NCBI GenBank assembly: GCA_019054805.1
Contig: JAHQIY010000034.1
Location: forward strand, 62,001-126,000
Origin: Brachionus manjavacas
Lineage: Eukaryota > Rotifera > Eurotatoria > Ploima > Brachionidae
DNA: 64,000 nt
Direction of reading: 5' to 3'
Shown: piece after piece, positions 25,661 through 33,349 of the stretch
How positions within the stretch are numbered: position 1 is the first letter of the stretch
Layout: each line of letters opens with the position of its first letter
Made by a program: the position numbers and the translations under genes
Notes under the pieces: generated by a model
What the model saw: the letters and a program-made list of their open reading frames with translations, nothing else
Database searches by the model: none
What the model was told of the DNA's origin: nothing

Positions 25661-25744
25661 CAAAGGTGTGCGTTGGTCCGATTCGTCGAACATTTTCTCC
25701 AAGTCAAGTTTAACTCCTTCGATAAATTTTTCGCCAATCGAATC
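25661..25744 (-). pseudogene. Captured exon resembling dynein heavy chain AAA6 region
   Basis: An 84-bp (28-codon) open exon lies between a possible acceptor (gttag at 25745-25749) and a GTATGC donor (25655-25660). It reads DSIGEKFIEGVKLDLEKMF followed by a DESDQRTPL segment. Dynein heavy chains have a similar stretch (FIEPP..DL...F.DS...TPLIFVLSPG) just before the AAA6 P-loop-like motif. The match is short and the diagnostic LSPG part would be in the next exon, which is absent. Keeping intron-like flanks implies capture of genomic DNA. Confidence 0.5.
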
Positions 25745-25850
25745 GCTAACTTATTTCAGATCGAAAGATAAAGAATTTTATTTAGACGGATTCTTTGCCG
25801 ATTGGAATTGAGGCTCAATCCTTCTTGACACATGATTAAGTTTTGAGATA

Positions 25851-26228
25851 TTAAAAAAACAAAAAGTCAGGTTCGGTGAATGGAATTTCGAAGGCCGATG
25901 CTTGATTGTCGGCTATGAGCTGATTTGAGGGTTGAGGCGAGTTGTTCTCTGTGTTGGACATCTGGTTGAATACCTGATTGGACTCTTTGGACTGATCAGA
26001 GTGCAGTGAATGATTGTTTGACTGGTAGAATGCCTTTTGAATGTTGCAGGAGTATTGGCCTTCTGGGCTCGAATAGTGGCTTTGGTAGTTGGTCTCAGGA
26101 ACTTTCAATAGTTCGTCGAGAACAAATTTTGAGTCTACAACGCTCAAGTCAGGTTCGGTGAATGGAATTTCTCTGATTTGAGGCGCGATTTTGAAGGACT
26201 CGATTAGGCCGGATTTGAGAAATAGCCT
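25851..26228 (-). pseudogene. Captured open fragment, Ser/Asn/Gln-rich, unidentified (about 125 codons)
   Basis: An open minus-strand frame of clearly higher GC content than its surroundings runs from a stop or acceptor-like site at 26229 (agaatag) to a TAA at 25851. The peptide includes SFKIAPQIREIPFTEPD and a low-complexity S/N/Q region. The octapeptide EIPFTEPD occurs twice, 94 codons apart, encoded by an exact 26-bp direct repeat (25864-25889 and 26146-26171). No start codon or complete gene is visible. Composition and position beside the dynein-like exon suggest captured host sequence. I do not recognise the protein. Confidence 0.5.
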
Positions 26229-26799
26229 CTATTCTATTTTGTTTTTGCAAGTCATCATTCAATATTTGTTTTTTATTTTGAGAATTTTCTGATTCTTTAA
26301 ATTTTGAATTTTTGTTAAATTAATTTTTAGAAAAAAATATTTATAAAATTAAATGGTTTGAATTTAATATATTTAATTGTTAACCAAATATATATTTCAA
26401 ATTTTATCTATAGAATTTTATTTAAAATTATTTCTTATTTTAAATTATTATTTTTTAGGCTATATTTTGATTAAAAAAAATTTCAAATTTAACTTTTGGT
26501 GTTATTTTCTAAGCCATAAAAAATTAATTTTTTTGCTAGAAAAAAAAATTGATGTAAAAAATGAATTGACTGATTGACAGTAAATGTGTTTATTATACAG
26601 ATTTTTTACCAAAAACATGAATTTAATTGTTAAATCATTAATAGATAAATTTCAAGAAAAGTTTTTGATATTATTTTAAAAATTTGAATTCATGTTTCTG
26701 ATAAAAAATCTGCTATATTTTAAAAAAGATTTCTATTGTAATAAAATATCTACTTTTAAATGACTTTTTAAAAAGATAAAAAATTATTTAAAAAAATGT
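26229..26799. other. AT-rich spacer without recognisable gene
   Basis: Homopolymer-rich sequence. A 66-codon plus-strand open frame (26377-26577) is dominated by Phe, Leu, Ile and Lys, as expected from chance translation of A/T runs. Confidence 0.6.
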
Positions 26800-27040
26800 T
26801 TACTTTGTCTTAGCTTGAAGAGATACTAGTTCAAACACCCTTTGTGCTCGAATTTTACGCTGCATTTGTGTAAACTGGATGGTGACGGATGATTTTTTTC
26901 CTTTAAATTAATAAATATTTTATATTTAGACCAAAATTACTGATATTTACTGTTTTTTGTTCGGTATCTATTTCAAATTAAAGAAAGGTTAATTTCTTCC
27001 TCTTCTTCACAGGGTAATTTCATAAATTTTAATTATTTTA
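26800..27040 (-). CDS. Possible short two-exon gene or remnant, unidentified
   Basis: The minus strand has a locally less AT-biased open stretch ending at TAA 26800-26802 (peptide FTQMQRKIRAQRVFELVSLQ). It is preceded by a possible 3' splice site (tttaaag), a donor GTAAAT about 50 bp upstream, and an ATG-led acidic start (MKLPCEEEEEINLSL). The frames of these pieces do not join cleanly, and a second frame through the last exon (EKNHPSPSSLHKCSVKFEHK) is equally open. This may be a decayed gene. Confidence 0.3.
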
Positions 27041-27180
27041 TAAGAACAAATTTGAGTGATAAATAAAATAATAAAATTTGATAAAATCTTTAATAATTTT
27101 ATTTAAATAGGATAAATTTAAATTTAACTATTTAATATAATAAGAATAATAAAAAAATCAATCAAAACAAAAATAAAAAA

Positions 27181-28515
27181 TCAGTATTTTTTAGATTTCT
27201 TTCCTAGTTTATCAAAAAAACCATCAGAAATTTCTAAGGCTTCATTCGTAGCTTTGGAAATATCAAATTTTTTCCCAAAATAAGCTCTTTTTTTCATCTT
27301 ATGATATTTTTGATAGACTTTCTGGCTATATTGTCTTACAGCTGTTGAGCAGGAACACAATGATGCACTTTCATATGTTCTAAATAATTTTTAATTTTAT
27401 TTTTAGAAGATCAAAATGTAATTTTTCTTACGGTTTATATTTGACCCTACGCTTTTTATCTGGAGCCCATTGAATTTTGAGTTCTAGCTTGTTTCTGATA
27501 CTATCAAACTTGTGGCCGATAACTTTTTCAACCTAGTAGAAAACTTATTAAAAAGAAATATTGATTGAAGTTAAATTTTAAAATTTAAAAAAGTTACCTT
27601 GAAAGATGTATCCTCAATATTAGCACCAGTTAGATCCCTATAACTTTGAGCAAGATTTCGAAGAGTACCTTTTTTGTGTATATTTTTTTTTTTTGACAAC
27701 TTTTTCTTTTTTGTCAAAGGAATCGAATTTCTTTTGCCATTATTATCACTTGAGTTTCCTTGATTTGTCAATTCTTCTGAATTAATTGGCGTTTTTGATC
27801 CCTCTGAACCAATTGGCGTTTCTGATTCGGACAGTTGTTCATTTATAATTTCTGACAAATTAATGCCGGCTGGAGCTTTTAATTTACAACTTGTTAATAT
27901 TTTTTTAAAAAATTTGATTTCTACCTTCAATTAAAGGGACATCTCCTAATGGATTTTGAATTGTTTGACTTAATTCTCCAGGAGTCTGGACTTGCAAATC
28001 ATTTTCTTTATTTTATAAGTTTATTTTTAGTTTTTAAATTTTTATTTTAAATTTTTTACTTAGAATTAATTTTTCGCTTTTTTTATCCCAGGTAATGAAG
28101 CACTTATTTTTAAACCATTCCTCGAAAGATGGCTTTTCTATGGAACCTTCTAAGAAAATAGAAAAAAAAAATTATTAATTAAAAAATTAATTAAATTAAA
28201 TCATTACGCTGAAATCTCTGACGGATTTCTCTTGTTGACAATTTTTTTGAAGATTGTTATTTGCAAATACTGAAGAGCAGACAACCAGGAATTTTTTATA
28301 AAATTTTTTGATTTGACTTGGTTTCTTAGAATAAAAGATTAGAAAAATTTTTTTTTAATTGAATAAATTACAAATTCTTCCGGATTGAAAAATCTTTGTT
28401 TTAAAGCAGTTGAGTCAATTGATTCTACTTCAGTTGAATTAACTTAAAATGAATTGTTAAAATAATAAAAAATTTTAAAATCTTTAAAGTTACATGAAAC
28501 TATGCTTTCAGCCAT
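27181..28515 (-). CDS. Basic protein with chromo-like segment (8 exons, 313 aa)
   Basis: Exons 28515-28494, 28442-28372, 28324-28208, 28132-28060, 28005-27925, 27875-27598, 27532-27432 and 27379-27181 have introns of 47-75 bp; all phases match and the total is 314 codons. The start is MAESIVS. The middle is Ser/Glu/Asn-rich, then a lysine cluster (about residues 177-193, a probable nuclear localisation signal). Residues about 213-250 resemble a chromodomain strand pattern (FKVEKVIGHKF then LELKIQWAP), with the central W236 but lacking the usual aromatic cage. The C-terminus has a Cys pair (SLCSCS) and basic residues. Splice acceptors repeatedly use the AG of an AAAAG tract, as in other genes of this element. 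A chromatin-targeting role for integration is plausible by analogy with chromodomain integrases, but the domain call is tentative. Confidence 0.75.
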
Positions 28516-29034
28516 CTTTGTATCTTAGAATAATTAAATATTTTCTAAAAAAAAATAATAATATATTAACTTATTTTATTCTATCTTTATAGAGAAACAT
28601 AGATAATAAACTAAATTAAATCGAAATCAATTATTTTTTCTTAAAGAGACTGAAGAAAGTGAATATATCTTGCTCGGAATCTTAAATTTGAATAAAGCAA
28701 TTTTCCTGCAATGATTTTGGCTGGTAAATTTTTAAATTTTCTAAATTTTTTTGGGGTTAATCAGTCATATATTCGCGCTTTATATCTAAAAAATTCATCG
28801 AATCTTTTGAAATTTTTGTGACAATATTTTAACCATTTTCATGTTTCTGCATTTAAGCCAAAATTAAAACTCGGTCAATGTTAGAAAAAAGGACTCAATT
28901 TTTTCTCATATGAATAAATTGAGTTGGATCAGACAATTAGTAAGTCAAAATCTGCAATTGCTTGTGTCGTTGTTCAAATTATCCAAGATGCCAGTTGGAG
29001 AAAAAAACGTTTTACTCACGAAGTCTTTTTATAT
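28516..29034. other. Spacer with a 9-bp hairpin, no recognisable gene
   Basis: AT-rich sequence upstream of the chromo-like gene, which should hold its promoter. A short inverted repeat (actcaattt at 28893-28901, aaattgagt at 28916-28924) is the only structure noticed. Confidence 0.5.
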
Positions 29035-30377
29035 TTCTTTGTTTTGTAAATAAAAAATTTGACATTTATCTAAAAACTAGAAAATTTTTAAACCAGAACA
29101 AAATAAAAAATATTTTTTCATTCTTTTAATTTTAGTGTAAAATATGATCAATTAATATTTATTTATGAAGCAAAAAATCTAAATCATTCGTAAATCAGAT
29201 CACGAAACATGCTTACGCATGGCTCTAGAATCGTTAAGAAAAACGATTCGTCTGGTAGAATTCAGATTGTCAGCAATTTAGATAATTTGTTTTGTAAATA
29301 AAAAAATTGACATTTATCTATAAACAAGAAAATATTTAAAACAAAAAAAAATAAAAAATATTTTTTTATTCTTTTAATTTTAGTGTAAAATATGATCAAT
29401 TAATATTTATTTATGAAGCAAAAAATCTAAATCATTCGTAAATCAGATCACGAAACATGCTTACGCATGGCTCTAGAATCGTTAAGAAAAACGATTCGTC
29501 TGGTAGAATTCAGATTGTCAGCAATTTAGATAATTTGTTTTGTAAATAAAAAAATTGACATTTATCTAAAAACTAGAAAATTTTTAAACCAGAACAAAAT
29601 AAAAAATATTTTTTCATTCTTTTTAATTTTAGTGTAAAATATGATCAATTAATATTTATTTATGAAGCAAAAAATCTAAATCATTCGTAAATCAGATCAC
29701 GAAACATGCTTACGCATGGCTCTAGAATCGTTAAGAAAAACGATTCGTCTGGTAGAATTCAGATTGTCAGCAATTTAGATAATTTGTTTTGTAAATAAAA
29801 AAATTGACATTTATCTAAAAACTAGAAAATTTTTAAACCAGAACAAAATAAAAAATATTTTTTCATTCTTTTAATTTTAGTGTAAAATATGATCAATTAA
29901 TATTTATTTATGAAGCAAAAAATCTAAATCATTCGTAAATCAGATCACGAAACATGCTTACGCATGGCTCTAGAATCGTTAAGAAAAACGATTCGTCTGG
30001 TAGAATTCAGATTGTCAGCAATTTAGATAATTTGTTTTGTAAATAAAAAAATTGACATTTATCTATAAACAAGAAAATATTTAAAACAAAAAAATAAAAA
30101 ATATTTTTTTATTCTTTTAATTTTAGTGTAAAATATGATCAATTAATATTTATTTATGAAGCAAAAAATCTAAATCATTCGTAAATCAGATCACGAAATA
30201 TGCTTACGCATGGCTCTAGAATCGTTAAGAAAAACGATTCGTCTGGTAGAATTCAGATTGTCAGCAATTTAGATAATTTGTTTTGTAAATAAAAAAATTG
30301 ACATTTATCTATAAACTAGAAAATATTTAAAACAAAAAAAAATAAAAAATATTTTTTTATTCTTTTAATTTTAGTGT
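29035..30377. repeat. 248-bp tandem repeat array, about 5.4 copies, inside the transposon
   Basis: The landmark gttttgtaaataaa recurs at 29041, 29289, 29537, 29786, 30034 and 30280 (spacings 248, 248, 249, 248, 246). Each full unit contains two small perfect hairpins: catgc-ttac-gcatg, and gaatcgtt-aagaaa-aacgattc. Copies differ mainly in an A/T tract, with two alternating variants. No coding frame spans the units. The array could be a binding array for the element's own proteins or an expanded minisatellite. Confidence 0.95.
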
Positions 30378-30438
30378 TTATCCAAAATAGAATTTTCCTT
30401 TTCTTTTTAAAAAAAATCAAAAATCTTTATAAATCTTA
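30377..30438 (+). repeat. 62-bp direct repeat, copy 1
   Basis: Identical or nearly so to 30650-30711. Begins tttatccaaaatagaatttt. It marks the end of the 248-bp array; copy 2 sits inside the fold-back structure. Confidence 0.9.
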
Positions 30439-30517
30439 ATGAATTAGTTAACACACGCCGTCTTAAATTAGTTAAATTTTAATAATTGGAGAATTATATT
30501 TAATATTTGGGGAAAAA

Positions 30518-30888
30518 AATTTTGGTTTTGTGAATTTCAAATGTAAATCGGACAAAAATTCTTCAATTTTAAAAAAATTAAAATTAAATTTGATAAAAAA
30601 TAATAGAAAAAATACCGCAACATGGTTTATTGCACCTTTTTTATCCAAAATAGAATTTTCCTTTTCTTTTTAAAAAAAATCAAAAATCTTTATAAATCTT
30701 ATTTTTTCTTTATTTTCTGTCTTTTTATACATAATTAAATTTTTTTTGGTAAAAAAGGTGCAACAAAGTATGCTGCACTAAGTTGCAGTATTATTTTTAT
30801 AAATTTTTATCAACTTTATTTTTAATTTATTAAAAAATGAAGAATTTTTGTTCAATTTGCATTTGAAATTCACAATACCAAAAAAATT
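30518..30888. repeat. Fold-back structure with about 140-bp imperfect inverted arms
   Basis: The left arm (about 30518-30655) matches the reverse complement of the right arm (about 30741-30888). Shared blocks are tgtgaatttcaaatg, acaaaaattcttca, ctgcaa/ccgcaa and ttgcaccttttttatcc/ttgcaccttttttacc. The loop (about 30656-30740) contains the second 62-bp direct repeat. This resembles a small nested fold-back or MITE-like insertion, but no flanking duplication is clear. Confidence 0.7.
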
Positions 30889-30957
30889 GTATTATTTTAT
30901 TCTAATTTTAATCGTCCTTTAAATTTTATTTTTTATAATACAATTTCGGGTACTTAC

Positions 30958-31080
30958 AGTAACCATTGTTTCCAATCTAAGCTTATGATGAATCAACACT
31001 GGCTTATCAATATTAGGCCATCTAGATTTAGAAAGCATTGACAAAAATCTATTAGTAATAGCCGAAAATTTTTTGCTAGC
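30958..31080 (-). pseudogene. Captured exon-like fragment, unidentified (41 codons)
   Basis: An open minus-strand frame (for example FLSMLSKSRWPNIDKPVLI) ends at a canonical GTAAGT donor at 30952-30957. It is fused on its 5' side to the dynein-derived segment in another frame. Base composition is less AT-rich than the element's own spacers. The intact donor implies genomic rather than mRNA capture. Confidence 0.45.
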
Positions 31081-31155
31081 TCATTGCTTTTCTCTCATTC
31101 TTTAGCTCTAGAATGCTGGTCTCAACTTCTTTTGACCAAACATAGTTCAGCCCCC

Positions 31156-32114
31156 TTCCTCAATGGTTCTCATTTTGCTCTCAAGTTCTTGTTCTTTCTT
31201 GGCCGATTTGCATATTTCCTCTATTTCATGCGAGTGCAAGTCGAGTCCAATGTCAATCAGATCGTTTAGCTTGAACACAGCGGCCTCCAGTCTAAAAGCA
31301 CTTTTGGTCACTTGCATTACTTGGAGCTAGTGGCGATTTCGGATCTATTTTTCATTTAGCAAAATAAGTATGGGCAAAACATCTATGTATTTTTTGAGAG
31401 CTTTTTCAGGTCGAAATAAGCCTCCCAATTTTCTTTTTAATTTTTCTGGCAAAGCTAAAAATTCCTCCCAATAGGTCTTGATATTGCTGAATGCTTTGTT
31501 GAAGTCCACATCGCTCCAAAGAGTGCTGCGGAATTGTTTGTCAAAGCTGAGAAAAACCTGGTACACTTTGTACATTTGATTGAGAAGATTTAGCTTTTCG
31601 CCAGTCTTGTCCAGCTCTGGAAACGGCTTGCACTGAAGTCCGAAAAGAATGCTTATGGAGTCGAGTGTTTTGCGTCTGGCGTCAAATGTGTCGCACTGTT
31701 TTTGGAATTCGTGAAGTGTTCTCAGGGCTTCGTAAGTCTCGATGCCGACAACTGAGGGCCAAGTTGCGTCAAATGTATTTCTGAATCTGATCACTTCGAC
31801 CACAAAGGTCTTCACTTGTTTGTCTAGCTCTTGTTCTAGAGTGTTTCTTTTGTCCTGGAGCAATGTGGAGCGCACTATTTCTGCATTTTTCATCAAATGG
31901 GACCAATTGTCTCTCAGACTTGACACTTGTTCAATTTCTTGTCTGGTCAGAATGAGCTCGTAGCGCTGTAGATCAGCGTTCTGCGTTCATCAGCGTTCAT
32001 ATTCTCAATTGGCAAGTAGATTTTGTCTATTTTGTTTTCCATGTCGGACAGTTCTTCCAAAAGTCGCAGGGCGTCATGTTGTTCCAGAGTTTGAACATTT
32101 ACCATGAGACGCTT
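31156..32114 (-). pseudogene. Captured dynein heavy chain linker (DHC_N2) fragment, broken
   Basis: About 320 codons of a dynein heavy chain tail/linker region. Diagnostic stretches are LNLLNQMYKVYQVFLSFDKQ, FRSTLWSDVDF, IRNRH (with the following Trp replaced by a stop), FRLEAAVFKLNDLIDIGL and EIEEICKSAKKEQELESKMR. Two in-frame TAG stops (one before IRNRH, one at the W of IRNRHW) and a 17-bp insertion caused by a duplicated 9-mer (31972-31980 and 31989-31997) break the frame. The motor domains are absent. GC content is well above that of the element genes, consistent with a host origin. No intron interrupts the segment, so I cannot tell whether it came from a large exon or from cDNA. It cannot make a functional motor. 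Confidence 0.88.
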
Positions 32115-32159
32115 TTACACATTTTCCCTATAAACAATACATTCTTGTATTATAATACA

Positions 32160-32640
32160 AAATAAGCTCAGTTTGCCAGTCAGATCATAGCCCAGTCCAA
32201 GTCATAAATGTCATTTTTGAACCAGACCAAAGAAATCAGCTCGACTCAAAGGAAGCAACCATTTTGACCTTAATCGAGAAAATAAGTCAAATGTATCTTT
32301 TTGATCATGAGCTGGCCTTCAGCACTACCTGGAACCCTAAGTATTTTTTGACTGAAATCGGCACTTCCATTGACAACATTGGTCAACGAATTAGCACTCA
32401 TTTTGCCATGATAGAGGAAAAAATTGGGGAAATCGGAAGCGTTTTGATAGCATCTCTGAAAACCTCTGCAAATTTTAAAGAAAATCAAAAATTACCCTAA
32501 ACGAAATGCTCAATTCGGAGCCTAAACTTACTTTTTTGAAGAATTTCTACTCAGAAAAGTTGTATAATGACATGCATAATTCGATCCTTAAATCCTTGCA
32601 ATTCTTGGCACAAGCTTGTGGTTAGGAATCGACAAATAAT
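32160..32640 (+). pseudogene. Captured coding-like fragment in opposite orientation, unidentified
   Basis: A plus-strand open stretch (about 32165-32500; peptide ISQMYLFDHELAFSTTWNPK) is followed in another frame by a second one (about 32482-32624; peptide LNEMLNSEPKLTFLKNFYSE) ending in a stop. The frame change and higher GC content suggest decayed captured sequence. I do not recognise the protein. It abuts the dynein fragment with inverted orientation, so the two were probably captured separately or rearranged. Confidence 0.45.
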
Positions 32641-32904
32641 TTGGTGAATATTAATCCAGATGGTGCTGATGCACTCTATTACTTGCGGCTTAAGTCAGGC
32701 GACGACTTGACACGGAACAATAATTCACAAAAAAGACCACTTTTGTCAGCTCGGTTCTCAGAGACACTGACTGGTCCGACAGCCATAAACTGGAAAAAGC
32801 ATTTCTCAAGTAAGTTAGAAAATATGCTAAATTTTACTTCTGAAAAAGATGCAAAGTTTATTTTAGAAAAAATTGAACCAGAAGTTAAATTTGATTTGAA
32901 TTAG
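32641..32904 (+). pseudogene. Captured coding-like fragment, unidentified (about 87 codons)
   Basis: A plus-strand open frame begins after a stop (peptide VNINPDGADALYYLRLKSGD, then LTGPTAINWKKHFSS). A strong GTAAGT donor occurs at 32811-32816 directly after HFSS, so the coding part probably ends there and the AT-rich remainder is intron or element sequence. I cannot name a family. Confidence 0.45.
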
Positions 32905-33283
32905 ATAAATATTATTAATTATTTTTTTAATTTTAAAACAAATAATTTGAATGCTGAATTTTTGTGGATTTTATTGAATAACATTTTTACTTTATTTATC
33001 TACATTTTGGTAATTTTAAGTTGTTTTTGTATTATATTTCGAAATTTGAGCTTATTTTTTAATTTTTTGAATTTTGAATAGTTATTTAAAAAGATCTATT
33101 TCATTTTGCAAAAATATCTGGATTTGATTTAATTTTTGTCTTTATAATTTTAATTTTTTTTTTTAAATGACACCTGAACGACTAATTAAAAAAAAAAAAA
33201 AAATTTAATTTAAATTTTTAATTAAGCAAATTTGCTTAATTTTTGAGCAAAAAAAATTAAGAAAAAAACTTATTCCTCTAAAT
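32905..33283. other. AT-rich right subterminal region
   Basis: Long A/T runs and a small palindromic aagcaaatttgctt motif near 33223-33236. No gene seen. It mirrors the composition of the left subterminal region. Confidence 0.6.
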
Positions 33284-33340
33284 AGTTATTCAAGTTTAGC
33301 TGAATTGAAACGATCGAATTGAAACGAACTTCACAACCCC
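33284..33340 (-). repeat. Right terminal inverted repeat of the transposon
   Basis: Ends ...cgaacttcacaacccc; reverse complement of 15074-15130 with two mismatches in 57 positions. Confidence 0.95.
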
Positions 33341-33349
33341 GTTTCATGA
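33341..33349. repeat. 9-bp target-site duplication, right copy
   Basis: gtttcatga directly follows the right inverted repeat and continues into normal satellite sequence (gaatttagtaaac). Confidence 0.95.

Larger units (their letters stand above)
15074..33340 (-). mobile_element. 18.3-kb Mutator-like (MULE) DNA transposon with multigene cargo
   Basis: A discrete 18,267-bp insertion with about 57-bp terminal inverted repeats differing at two positions, flanked by a perfect 9-bp target duplication inside a satellite unit. Removing the element and one duplication gives an anchor spacing of 2471 bp (14775 to 35522), the size of a normal unit, so both boundaries are exact. All confidently modelled genes are on the minus strand: a chromo-like protein, a transposase-Ulp1-RING fusion, a homeodomain/C2HC protein and a GPxGG protein. 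Between them lie captured host exons, including dynein heavy chain pieces. An 8-11 bp duplication with long inverted repeats is typical of MULEs; KDZ/Zisupton elements, also sometimes protease-associated, are the alternative. It looks recent: the repeats are nearly identical and the main reading frames intact. Confidence 0.93.

Noticed and set aside
29035-30377. CRISPR-like regular repeats
   Set aside because: Units are contiguous 248-bp tandem copies with no unique spacers, in an intron-bearing eukaryotic context.
31742-31963. 73-residue plus-strand open frame
   Set aside because: Antisense shadow of the dynein heavy chain fragment.
15074-33340. Maverick/Polinton or endogenous virus
   Set aside because: Although large and protease-bearing, it shows no DNA polymerase B, integrase, ATPase or capsid genes, and the 9-bp duplication differs from the 5-6 bp typical of those elements.
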